Assembly (NCBI RefSeq): GCF_900104415.1
Contig: NZ_FMXR01000007.1
Span: forward strand, 124,001 to 188,000
Source of the DNA: Eubacterium oxidoreducens
GTDB lineage: Bacteria > Bacillota > Clostridia > Lachnospirales > Lachnospiraceae
Length of the DNA: 64,000 bases
Direction: 5' to 3'
The number at the start of each line of letters is the position of its first letter. Position 1 is the first letter of the stretch. The notes under the pieces are model-generated. The model did not search any database, was not told the DNA's origin, and saw only the letters and a program-made list of their open reading frames with translations. Below, in pieces: positions 53,579 to 61,849 of the stretch. The translations under genes and the position numbers were made by a program.

Positions 53579-54310
53579 ATGGATAACGCAAATGTTGTGA
53601 CAGGAATCGTTCTTCGAGCAATGCCGGTGGGAGAATCGGACAAGCGTATAACGATTCTGACAAAGGAATATGGTAAGATTTCAGCATTTGCGCGTGGAGC
53701 AAGAAGACCAAAAAGTCCGTTGATTGCTGCGGCGGAGCCATTTGCGTTTGGTCAGTTTGAGCTATATATGGGAAGAACATCGAACAGTGTGCAAAAGGCG
53801 AAGATTCATAACTATTTTCGAACACTGACGGAGGATTTTGATACTTCTTGCTACGGTTTTTATGTTCTAGAAGTCGCAGACTATTATTGTGCAGAGTACG
53901 CGGCGGATATAGAAATGCTGACGCTGCTTTATCAAACGCTTCGGGCCTTAGAAAGCGGGAAGTTTGATAAAGTGCTGATTCGTGCAATCTTTGAATGGAA
54001 GACGTTGGTCCTTGCGGGCGTGTATCCGGACTTGTTTCATTGCCTGTCATGTGGGAAGGAAGAGCAGTTAAGTTATATTGATTTTACAAAGAACGGAATC
54101 TATTGCCGGGAATGCGGTGTAGGCATGCAGGCAAAGGAATTGGATGAATCGTGCATCTATGCTCTTCAATATGTGGTCTCAACACCGGCAAAGAGTCTCT
54201 ATTCATTTCGGTTAACGGATACGGTTTTACGACAGTTTGCGCGGACAGTTCGCACATTGTTTCACAAATACACAAATCACAAGTTCAATTCGGCTCAATT
54301 TCTAGATTGA
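53579..54310 (+). CDS. recO: DNA repair protein RecO
   Basis: A 243-residue mediator of RecFOR recombination. N-terminal OB fold (GIVLRAMPVGESDKRITILT, then KISAFARGARRPKS), helical C-terminal part, and a zinc site with two Cys pairs (CLSCGKEE and CRECG). Its stop codon lies within the -35 of the next promoter. Confidence 0.93.
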   Translation: MDNANVVTGIVLRAMPVGESDKRITILTKEYGKISAFARGARRPKSPLIAAAEPFAFGQFELYMGRTSNSVQKAKIHNYFRTLTEDFDTSCYGFYVLEVADYYCAEYAADIEMLTLLYQTLRALESGKFDKVLIRAIFEWKTLVLAGVYPDLFHCLSCGKEEQLSYIDFTKNGIYCRECGVGMQAKELDESCIYALQYVVSTPAKSLYSFRLTDTVLRQFARTVRTLFHKYTNHKFNSAQFLD

Positions 54311-54335
54311 AAATGCTATGGGCACATAGTATAAT
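54307..54335 (+). promoter_or_regulatory. Sigma-A promoter at the end of recO
   Basis: TTGAAA (54307-54312, overlapping the recO stop) and TATAAT (54330-54335), 17-base spacer. Confidence 0.82.
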
Positions 54336-54386
54336 AGATAAGATTGTTGTGCTTTACAAAGTACAGTTATTAGGAGGAAGAATCCG

Positions 54387-55076
54387 ATGAAGAAAATCTT
54401 CATAACGCTCGCACTTGCAGGAGTTATGACAGGTATGCTTTGTGCATGCTCAAGCAGTGCGTCTGCAGATGTTACTTCGATAGAAGTATCCAAAGATGGT
54501 GAGATCAACAATATTATTAAAGAAGAATTTACGGAAGATTATTATAGTGAAGATGACTTAAAGTCTTTTATTGATGAGCAGGTTGAGACCTATACCTCAG
54601 AGCATGAAAGTGCGAAGATCGATGTGGGAAGCATTTCCTATGATGAGGAGTCCGGAATTCTTACCGCTAAGCTTACATTTGGCAGTTATGAAGATTATGC
54701 GGGATTTAATTCTGTGACTTTATATGCAGCCAGTGTGATTCAGGCTATGGCTGACGGATATTCCTTTGATGAAGATTTTTATGATATCAATTCCGTAGCA
54801 GAAGCTGAGACGGAAGCGGATAGCTCGGCATCCGACAGTTTGTCAACTCAAGAGGAGACGAATTATGCTTCGGTTGATGCGGATACGATTAAGTCGGATT
54901 CGGATTTGAAAGTTGTGATTACCAATGAGCGCCTTGCAGTAAAGGTGAAGGGGGATATCTTATATGTCTCAGATCCAACTGCTAAAGTGCTTGATGATGA
55001 TATGGTAGAGCTGCCGGATTCGGAAGCATATGAGACAGGAGCAGAAACTCCGCTTGTTTATATTGTATATAAATAG
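54387..55076 (+). CDS. Lipoprotein of unknown function
   Basis: A 229-residue lipoprotein with lipobox LCAC (Cys21). A folded domain (about 30-125, YDEESGILTAKLTFGSYEDY) is followed by an acidic Ser/Glu linker (about 133-160) and a second small beta domain near the C-terminus (VVITNERLAVKVKGDILYVS). No family is recognised. It has its own promoter and lies 17 bases before glyS, so it probably shares that transcript. AGGAGGAAG precedes the ATG. Confidence 0.7.
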   Translation: MKKIFITLALAGVMTGMLCACSSSASADVTSIEVSKDGEINNIIKEEFTEDYYSEDDLKSFIDEQVETYTSEHESAKIDVGSISYDEESGILTAKLTFGSYEDYAGFNSVTLYAASVIQAMADGYSFDEDFYDINSVAEAETEADSSASDSLSTQEETNYASVDADTIKSDSDLKVVITNERLAVKVKGDILYVSDPTAKVLDDDMVELPDSEAYETGAETPLVYIVYK

Positions 55077-55093
55077 TAGAAAGTAGGTAATAA

Positions 55094-56494
55094 ATGATGG
55101 AAAAGACAATGGAAAAAATCGTTGCGCTTGCAAAAGCGAGAGGTTTCGTATATCCGGGTTCTGAAATCTATGGTGGTCTTGCTAACACTTGGGATTACGG
55201 TAATCTTGGTGTGGAACTCAAAAACAATGTAAAGAAAGCCTGGTGGCAGAAGTTCATTCAGGAGAATAAATATAATGTCGGAGTAGACTGCGCAATTCTT
55301 ATGAATCCACAGACTTGGATTGCTTCTGGTCATCTTGGAAGCTTTTCCGATCCGCTTATGGATTGTAAGGAATGTCATGAACGTTTTCGTGCAGACAAGA
55401 TTATTGAAGATTATGCGCAGGAAAAGGCGATTACATTAGACGGTAGTGTGGATGGATGGTCTCAGGAAATGATGAAGGATTTCATTGAAGAACATGCAGT
55501 TCCATGTCCATCTTGCGGAAAGCATAATTTTACAGATATTCGTTCCTTTAACCTGATGTTTAAGACATTTCAGGGTGTTACAGAAGATGCCAAAAATACC
55601 GTATATCTTCGTCCGGAGACAGCGCAGGGTATCTTTGTGAATTTCAAGAATGTACAAAGAACATCCCGTAAGAAGATTCCATTTGGAATTGGCCAGATTG
55701 GTAAATCATTCCGTAACGAGATTACACCTGGCAACTTTACATTCCGTACGCGTGAATTTGAGCAGATGGAGCTAGAATTCTTCTGCGAGCCGGATACAGA
55801 CCTTGAGTGGTTTGAATACTGGAGAAGCTTTTGTATTAATTGGCTGAAGAGTCTTGGTATGAAAGAAGAAGAGATGCGTGTGCGTGACCATGATAAAGAA
55901 GAACTTTCTTTCTATTCAAAGGCTACGACGGATATTGAATATCTCTTCCCGTTTGGTTGGGGCGAGCTTTGGGGAATTGCCGATCGTACAGACTATGATT
56001 TGACACAGCATCAAAATGTTTCAGGAGAGGACTTGCAGTATTTTGATGATGAAAAGAAAGAAAAATATATTCCATATGTAATCGAGCCTTCCCTTGGTGC
56101 TGACAGAGTGGTTCTTGCGTTCTTGTGCAGTGCTTATGATGAGGAAAATATCGGAACAGAGGAGAAGCCGGATATGAGAACCGTACTCCATTTCCATCCG
56201 GCATTGGCACCGGTTAAGATTGGTGTGCTTCCACTTTCAAAGAAATTAAACGAAGGTGCAGAAAAAGTATTTGAGCAGTTATGCAAGAAATACAACTGCG
56301 AATATGATGACCGTGGTAATATCGGTAAGAGATATCGTCGTCAAGATGAAATCGGAACTCCGTTCTGTGTGACGTATGATTTTGATTCGGAAGAAGATCA
56401 TGCAGTTACGGTTCGAGATCGTGATACGATGCAGCAGGAAAGAATTAAAATCGAAGACTTAGATGCATATTTTGCAGACAAGTTCACATTCTAA
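55094..56494 (+). CDS. glyS: Glycyl-tRNA synthetase, dimeric (alpha2) type
   Basis: A 466-residue class II synthetase. Motif 2/3 regions are visible as [21 protein letters not shown] and [14 protein letters not shown]. The single-chain form of this length is the dimeric type, not the alpha2beta2 form of E. coli. A zinc-type set ([11 protein letters not shown] and CPSCGKH) occurs near residues 95-140. ATG at 55094 and 55097 are both possible. Confidence 0.96.
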   Translation: MMEKTMEKIVALAKARGFVYPGSEIYGGLANTWDYGNLGVELKNNVKKAWWQKFIQENKYNVGVDCAILMNPQTWIASGHLGSFSDPLMDCKECHERFRADKIIEDYAQEKAITLDGSVDGWSQEMMKDFIEEHAVPCPSCGKHNFTDIRSFNLMFKTFQGVTEDAKNTVYLRPETAQGIFVNFKNVQRTSRKKIPFGIGQIGKSFRNEITPGNFTFRTREFEQMELEFFCEPDTDLEWFEYWRSFCINWLKSLGMKEEEMRVRDHDKEELSFYSKATTDIEYLFPFGWGELWGIADRTDYDLTQHQNVSGEDLQYFDDEKKEKYIPYVIEPSLGADRVVLAFLCSAYDEENIGTEEKPDMRTVLHFHPALAPVKIGVLPLSKKLNEGAEKVFEQLCKKYNCEYDDRGNIGKRYRRQDEIGTPFCVTYDFDSEEDHAVTVRDRDTMQQERIKIEDLDAYFADKFTF

Positions 56495-56496
56495 AT

Positions 56497-56535
56497 AATA
56501 TGGACAAAGGATGATTTCCTTTGTCCATATTTTTG
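56497..56535 (+). terminator. Terminator after glyS
   Basis: AATATGGACAAAGGA pairs with TCCTTTGTCCATATT around a short loop, ending TTTTTG. Confidence 0.93.
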
Positions 56536-56599
56536 TTGAAATAGATAGATGGTTTGTGGTGTCGGCCGGATTGGACTTTAAAAAGTGCACAAATTTCGT

Positions 56600-56627
56600 T
56601 TGTTTTATACGGCTAATATGGTAGAAT
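56600..56627 (+). promoter_or_regulatory. Probable ppdK promoter
   Basis: TTGTTT (56600-56605) and TAGAAT (56622-56627) with a 16-base spacer. Confidence 0.5.
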
Positions 56628-56713
56628 GTAATCAAATATTTTCTTTTTTTGGAAGAAAAGACGAACACATGACGACTAGTCATAACACTAATGTAAGAGG
56701 AGGAACAGCAACA

Positions 56714-59341
56714 ATGGCAAACAAATGGGTATACTTATTTAAAGAAGGCAATGCCGACATGCGAGAGCTTCTTGGGGGTAAAGGAGCGAATCTTGCAGAG
56801 ATGACCAATATCGGACTTCCGGTACCGCAAGGATTTACGATTACGACAGAAGCGTGTACACAGTATTACGAAGACGGACGTGAAATTAATGATGAAATCA
56901 GAGCTCAAATTGATGAGCACATTGTGAAGATGGAAGAAATCACAGGCAAGAAGTTCGGGGACAAGACCAATCCTTTATTGGTATCTGTTCGTTCGGGAGC
57001 CAGGGCATCTATGCCGGGTATGATGGATACGATTTTGAATCTGGGATTGAACGAAGAAGTTGTGGAAGTCATTGCAAAGCAGTCTGGCAATCCGCGCTGG
57101 GCATGGGATTGCTACCGAAGATTTATCCAGATGTATTCCGACGTTGTAATGGAAGTCGGTAAGAAATATTTTGAAGAATTAATCGATGAGATGAAGGCGG
57201 ATCGCGGCGTTAAGCAGGATGTTGAGCTTACAGCGGAAGATCTAAAAGAACTTGCAGGTAAGTTTAAGGAAGAGTACCGCTCTAAGATCGGATCGGAATT
57301 TCCAAGTGATCCAAAGGAACAGTTGTATGGAGCTGTTAAAGCGGTATTTCGTTCTTGGGACAACCCGCGTGCCAATGTCTATCGCCGGGACAATGATATC
57401 CCATATTCATGGGGAACTGCTGTCAATGTACAGTCCATGGCATTTGGTAACATGGGGGATGATTGTGGAACAGGAGTTGCATTTACACGTGATCCGGCTA
57501 CCGGAGAGAAGGGATTGTTTGGCGAATTCTTGACAAATGCGCAGGGAGAGGATGTTGTAGCGGGCGTTCGTACTCCGATGAAGATTACGGAGATGGAGAA
57601 TAAATTCCCTGAAGCATTTAAGCAGTTTGTGGATGTGTGCAAAACGCTTGAAGACCATTATCGCGATATGCAGGATATGGAATTTACAGTTGAGCATGGT
57701 AAGTTATATATGCTGCAGACAAGAAATGGTAAGAGAACGGCTCAGGCTGCACTTAAGATTGCATGTGACCTGGTGGATGAAGGTATGAGAACAGAGAAAG
57801 AAGCGGTTGCTATGATTGATCCGCGTAACCTTGATACACTGCTTCATCCGCAGTTTGACGCAGCAGCAATTAAAGAAGCAAAGCCAATTGGAAAGGGACT
57901 TGGTGCCTCACCGGGAGCAGCTTGCGGTAAGATTGTATTTACAGCAGAAGATGCAGTAAGCTGGGCAGAAAAGGGAGAAAAGGTAGTACTGGTGCGTCTT
58001 GAGACTTCGCCGGAAGATATTACCGGTATGAAGTCTGCACAGGGTATATTGACTGTGCGTGGTGGTATGACTTCACATGCAGCGGTTGTTGCTCGTGGTA
58101 TGGGTACTTGTTGTGTATCCGGATGCGGTGATATTGCGATGGATGAAGCCAACAAGAAATTTACCTTAGCCGGAAAAGAATTCCATGAAGGAGATCCTAT
58201 CTCGCTAGATGGTACTACCGGTAATATCTATGATGGAATCATCCCGACTGTGGATGCTACAATTGCAGGAGAGTTTGGTCGTATCATGGATTGGGCAGAT
58301 AAGTATAGAAGATTAAAGGTTCGTACGAATGCCGATACGCCGGCTGATGCGAAGAAGGCTCGTGAACTTGGTGCTGAGGGAATCGGTCTTTGCCGTACAG
58401 AGCATATGTTCTTCGAAGAAGAAAGAATTGCAGCGTTCCGAGAAATGATTTGTGCCGATACTGTGGAAGGTCGCGAGGCGGCACTTGAGAAGATTCTTCC
58501 TTATCAGCAGGGAGATTTTAAAGAATTATTCGAAGCACTTGAAGGCAATCCGGTAACGATTCGTTTCTTAGATCCGCCGCTTCATGAATTTGTTCCAACG
58601 GAAGATGCGGATATTAAAAAGCTTGCAGATGCACAGGGCAAGAGCGTAGAAGCAATTAAAGAACTGATTGAAGGTCTTAAGGAATTCAATCCAATGATGG
58701 GTCACAGAGGATGCCGTCTGACCGTCACCTATCCTGAAATCGCAAGAATGCAGACGAAGGCAATTATTCGAGCTGCAATCGAAGTGCAAAAAGCCCATGC
58801 TGACTGGAAGGTGAAACCGGAAATTATGATTCCGCTTGTATGCGAAATTAAGGAACTTAAATATGTAAAACAGTTTGTTGTTGAAACTGCAGATGCTGAA
58901 ATTGCAGCATCCGGAATTGACTTAGAGTATGAAGTTGGCACGATGATTGAGATTCCAAGAGCAGCCCTTACTGCAGATGAGATTGCAACAGAGGCAGACT
59001 TCTTCTGCTTCGGAACCAATGACTTAACGCAGATGACATTTGGATTTTCTCGTGATGATGCTGGTAAGTTCTTAGATGCTTACTATGATGCGAAAATCTT
59101 TGAAAATGATCCATTTGCGAAACTTGATCAGACCGGTGTCGGCAAGTTGATGGAGACTGCGATTAAGCTTGGTAAGCCGGTAAATAACGCTTTGCATGTA
59201 GGTATCTGCGGCGAGCATGGCGGCGATCCAACATCGGTTGAATTCTGCCATAAGATCGGACTTGATTATGTGTCTTGCTCACCATTTAGAGTTCCGGTTG
59301 CAAGATTGGCAGCAGCACAGGCAGCTATTGCGCAGAAGTAA
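56714..59341 (+). CDS. ppdK: Pyruvate, phosphate dikinase
   Basis: An 875-residue enzyme interconverting pyruvate + ATP + Pi and PEP + AMP + PPi, central to glycolysis in many clostridia. The phosphoryl-carrier His is at residue 455 in GGMTSHAAVVARG, the same position as in the Clostridium symbiosum enzyme. The N-terminal ATP-grasp domain and C-terminal PEP barrel (CFGTNDLTQMTFGFSRDD) are complete. The ATG at 56714 lies ten bases after GAGGAGG; the open frame from 56585 is untranslated leader. Confidence 0.97.
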   Translation: MANKWVYLFKEGNADMRELLGGKGANLAEMTNIGLPVPQGFTITTEACTQYYEDGREINDEIRAQIDEHIVKMEEITGKKFGDKTNPLLVSVRSGARASMPGMMDTILNLGLNEEVVEVIAKQSGNPRWAWDCYRRFIQMYSDVVMEVGKKYFEELIDEMKADRGVKQDVELTAEDLKELAGKFKEEYRSKIGSEFPSDPKEQLYGAVKAVFRSWDNPRANVYRRDNDIPYSWGTAVNVQSMAFGNMGDDCGTGVAFTRDPATGEKGLFGEFLTNAQGEDVVAGVRTPMKITEMENKFPEAFKQFVDVCKTLEDHYRDMQDMEFTVEHGKLYMLQTRNGKRTAQAALKIACDLVDEGMRTEKEAVAMIDPRNLDTLLHPQFDAAAIKEAKPIGKGLGASPGAACGKIVFTAEDAVSWAEKGEKVVLVRLETSPEDITGMKSAQGILTVRGGMTSHAAVVARGMGTCCVSGCGDIAMDEANKKFTLAGKEFHEGDPISLDGTTGNIYDGIIPTVDATIAGEFGRIMDWADKYRRLKVRTNADTPADAKKARELGAEGIGLCRTEHMFFEEERIAAFREMICADTVEGREAALEKILPYQQGDFKELFEALEGNPVTIRFLDPPLHEFVPTEDADIKKLADAQGKSVEAIKELIEGLKEFNPMMGHRGCRLTVTYPEIARMQTKAIIRAAIEVQKAHADWKVKPEIMIPLVCEIKELKYVKQFVVETADAEIAASGIDLEYEVGTMIEIPRAALTADEIATEADFFCFGTNDLTQMTFGFSRDDAGKFLDAYYDAKIFENDPFAKLDQTGVGKLMETAIKLGKPVNNALHVGICGEHGGDPTSVEFCHKIGLDYVSCSPFRVPVARLAAAQAAIAQK

Positions 59342-59472
59342 TTTCTGAAAAAGCATATTTTTTAGGGAAGTTTGAGATATCAAAAGACTACATAATGAAA
59401 GCCAAAAAGCTTTATTATGGAGATGCGAAACTCTTAAAAATGCCCGAAAAGCTTGAATTTAAGCTATTCCTG

Positions 59473-59509
59473 ATATAGGGAGTCTGTTGAAGACTCCCTA
59501 TATTTTTTT
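59473..59509 (+). terminator. Terminator after ppdK
   Basis: A perfect 13-bp stem ATATAGGGAGTCT / AGACTCCCTATAT around GTTGA, followed by a T run. Confidence 0.95.
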
Positions 59510-59593
59510 GTTTTGAAAAAGATAGGTGCCATCCGACTACAGTATAAAGGGAGCTTCAAAAAGTGATCCGAAAGAGAGTTTTTGGATGAAAAA

Positions 59594-59654
59594 TTCACAA
59601 AATGTGAAGAACCAGTGTTCGAACAAAAAGTAAAATGCGCAATATATTGCGCAT
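59594..59654. promoter_or_regulatory. Three palindromes before the XRE regulator
   Basis: TTCACA-AAA-TGTGAA (59594-59608), TGTTCGAACA (59616-59625) and the perfect 20-base ATGCGCAATA/TATTGCGCAT (59635-59654). The last ends just before the ribosome binding site GAAGGAGG. XRE regulators commonly bind such sites to control themselves. Confidence 0.65.
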
Positions 59655-59671
59655 CGAAGGAGGTTTAAAAT

Positions 59672-60007
59672 ATGTCTTATTTTACAGCAAAAAAACTTAA
59701 GGAAGCCCGTGTTAATGCGGGATTATCACAGGATGATGTGGCGGCAGTATTAAAAATCAGTCGTAGAAAGGTGACAGCTATGGAAGCAGATGAGAATCCA
59801 ATCCTAGTTGATGATGTAATTCAGCTGTCGTATCTGTATAAAGTAGATGTGAGAGAGTTTCTTTTCGAATCATATATAGATCAGGGAGAGGAACAGGTCT
59901 TATTTAATCGTTATGCGTCTGTATTCCGGCTTTTCGACCAACTTTCAGACAAAGATAAGGAAGATGTAGTCTGGGTTCTGAAACAGAGGATTAAAGGCTA
60001 TATCTAA
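59672..60007 (+). CDS. XRE-family helix-turn-helix regulator
   Basis: A 111-residue protein. Residues about 7-60 are an HTH_3 domain (LKEARVNAGLSQDDVAAVLK, then ISRRKVTAME). The C-terminal half is helical (YASVFRLFDQLSDKDKEDVV) and may mediate dimerisation. AAGGAGG stands ten bases before the ATG. It lies in the palindrome-rich region ahead of the EVE-HNH nuclease and helicase and may control them, but a hairpin and a separate promoter lie in between. Confidence 0.85.
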   Translation: MSYFTAKKLKEARVNAGLSQDDVAAVLKISRRKVTAMEADENPILVDDVIQLSYLYKVDVREFLFESYIDQGEEQVLFNRYASVFRLFDQLSDKDKEDVVWVLKQRIKGYI

Positions 60008-60029
60008 TTACAATTAAATATGGGTGTAA

Positions 60030-60136
60030 CTCACTTATCCTTAAGTGAGCTTGATTAATACAAAACATACCCTCCCAGGGAATGTCAAAAGATGGCAAAA
60101 AACTTGTTCTTTGACATGACCTGTGGAGGGTGTGTT
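60030..60136. repeat. Two hairpins between the XRE gene and the nuclease gene
   Basis: CTCACTTA-TCCT-TAAGTGAG (60030-60049) is followed by a long imperfect hairpin, 60064-60136. Its arms hold AACATACCCTCC with GGAGGGTGTGTT, then CAGG with CCTG, then ATGTCAAA with TTTGACAT. There is no T run. It may be a small RNA, a processing site or a remnant palindromic element. Confidence 0.6.
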
Positions 60137-60162
60137 AATTCTATTTATTTGGATTAACAGTT

Positions 60163-60192
60163 TTGTCTGATGTTAGCGTTTTGATGTATAAT
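60163..60192 (+). promoter_or_regulatory. Promoter of the EVE-HNH nuclease gene
   Basis: TTGTCT (60163-60168) and TATAAT (60187-60192) with an 18-base spacer; TG directly precedes the -10. Confidence 0.7.
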
Positions 60193-60206
60193 AATTGCAT
60201 GCAATT
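60193..60206. promoter_or_regulatory. Palindrome at the nuclease transcription start
   Basis: AATTGCATGCAATT is a perfect 14-base palindrome touching the -10 and covering the predicted start point. It shares the ATTGC/GCAAT half-site with the 20-base palindrome before the XRE gene, but in the opposite arrangement. Confidence 0.5.
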
Positions 60207-60241
60207 GAGTTTGCGCGTAATTCAAAAAGGAGAAGGTTTAT

Positions 60242-61795
60242 ATGAGTAGAAAGAATTGGGTTTTTATTTGTAATACGTCTCAATATGATATTATAGCTGC
60301 TTTTAGCAATTTAAATGAATTGTATTGGAAGCAGAGTGTTAATGTAAGTGTCGGTGATACTGTGTATATTTACGTAGGAAAACCATACTCTGCAATTATG
60401 TATAAATGTAAGGTTCTGGAAGTTGATTCTGAAAAAGATTTAATTGACGATTCACCCTATGTTGTTAATGGATATAATTTTGAAGATTATGGTCGCTATA
60501 TGCGGATTAAGCTAGAAAAATCTTTTGACGAGGATGAATTTCCATTGGAAAGTTTGAAAGAGAATGGGTTAAAAACTGTTCAAGGACCATCAATAATCTC
60601 AGATTCACTATTGAATTATTTGGAGAATAAAACAAATAGTGGTGTTGATGATATACGAGTTTTGTTTTGCAATATCGCATATATGCAGTTTTATGCTGGA
60701 ACAACTGATGGCGACGTACCAGTTAATGGTGGCGAATATGTAAAAATACATCATGATGCGCTGGAAAAATACAATTACCATGAGGAGTCAGACGGATTTG
60801 TATATGGATTTGTTGAGACTAAGTATCAGGACGGATTTGAAAGCGGAAAATATCCAAAACAAATTCATATTGAAAATATAGATAAAGCATATGCAGGACA
60901 AGATTCAATAGATAATGTGACGGTTATATTTTGCGCAAAGTCAGATCTGTACAGAAAAACAGTAATTGTTGGTTGGTATAAGAATGCTACCGTTTATCGT
61001 AATCGTATGTTTTTTGACGATAGACAATATAACTTAAAAGCTAAATATTCAGAATGTGTCCTTCTTGATGAGATGGATAGAAATTATGTAATTAATCGAG
61101 CAAAATCTTCAGAGGATAAGGTTGGCATGGGTCAATCTAATGTTTGGTATGCAAATAAGAAAGCAGAAGAAATTAAGGTTAAACAAGATGTATTAAGATA
61201 CATCGATAACTATAAGAACGCTGAAAACAAGCGGAATTTCATTAAACCAATTCCGGAAGATAAGGAAGAACAGGTTAAGCATGCGCTTGGACTTGATGAC
61301 GAAAGTTTAAAAGAATATGCAGAAGCTACGGTATCAAAGGAACCAGTTGCGGTAAGTGTTTCAACAAAACGTTTTGAGCGTAGCGCTTATATTGCTGAAT
61401 ATGCAAAAAGACGAGCAAATGGTATATGTCAATTGTGTAAGGAACCTGCTCCATTTAAGAAGCCGGATGGTACGCCTTTTCTTGAAACACATCATATTAT
61501 TGAACTTGCTAATGGAGGTTCTGATAGCATTGATAATACGGTTGCATTATGCCCAAATTGTCATAGAAAAATGCACTACGGAAAAAAGAGCGTGGATGAT
61601 ATACGTAAGTTACAGGAAAGCAATATAAAATCTAATTCTAGTGTAGGTGTGGGTGCAAAAGTAAAGCACACGCGATACGGACAGGGGAAAATAATAGAAA
61701 TAAGGGATGATGATGCGACAATTGTTTTTGGAAATCAAAAGAAATTAATTCGTTTATCATCTGCATTAACAAATGGAATTATAAGCCTCTTGTGA
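60242..61795 (+). CDS. EVE-domain HNH endonuclease with C-terminal Tudor-like domain
   Basis: A 517-residue, four-part protein. Residues 1-130 form an EVE/PUA-like domain (NWVFICNTSQYDIIAAF, VGDTVYIYVGKPYSAIMYKC), a fold that reads modified bases. Residues about 135-300 are a second, unnamed domain (VIVGWYKNATVYR). The HNH nuclease has C396-x2-C399, H417-H418, an Asn near 431, and C437-x2-C440-H441. The C-terminus (about 470-517, GAKVKHTRYGQGKIIEI) resembles the Tudor-like tail of PcrA/UvrD helicases. It is probably a modification-dependent (type IV-like) restriction enzyme. The coding region looks more AT-rich than its core neighbours. AAAAAGGAGAAGG precedes the start. Confidence 0.85.
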   Translation: MSRKNWVFICNTSQYDIIAAFSNLNELYWKQSVNVSVGDTVYIYVGKPYSAIMYKCKVLEVDSEKDLIDDSPYVVNGYNFEDYGRYMRIKLEKSFDEDEFPLESLKENGLKTVQGPSIISDSLLNYLENKTNSGVDDIRVLFCNIAYMQFYAGTTDGDVPVNGGEYVKIHHDALEKYNYHEESDGFVYGFVETKYQDGFESGKYPKQIHIENIDKAYAGQDSIDNVTVIFCAKSDLYRKTVIVGWYKNATVYRNRMFFDDRQYNLKAKYSECVLLDEMDRNYVINRAKSSEDKVGMGQSNVWYANKKAEEIKVKQDVLRYIDNYKNAENKRNFIKPIPEDKEEQVKHALGLDDESLKEYAEATVSKEPVAVSVSTKRFERSAYIAEYAKRRANGICQLCKEPAPFKKPDGTPFLETHHIIELANGGSDSIDNTVALCPNCHRKMHYGKKSVDDIRKLQESNIKSNSSVGVGAKVKHTRYGQGKIIEIRDDDATIVFGNQKKLIRLSSALTNGIISLL

Positions 61796-61849
61796 TACAA
61801 TAATACATAGTGTATCAACAATGCATTTGTATTTAGGGGTCGGCTTTAA

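Larger units (their letters stand above)
59342..59671 (+). other. Intergenic region between ppdK and the XRE gene
   Basis: 330 bases without a convincing gene. It holds the ppdK terminator (59473-59509) and, in its last 80 bases, three palindromes in a row. No tRNA, insertion sequence end or attachment-site duplication is seen, although the boundary between core genes and the AT-rich accessory block lies here. Confidence 0.7.
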
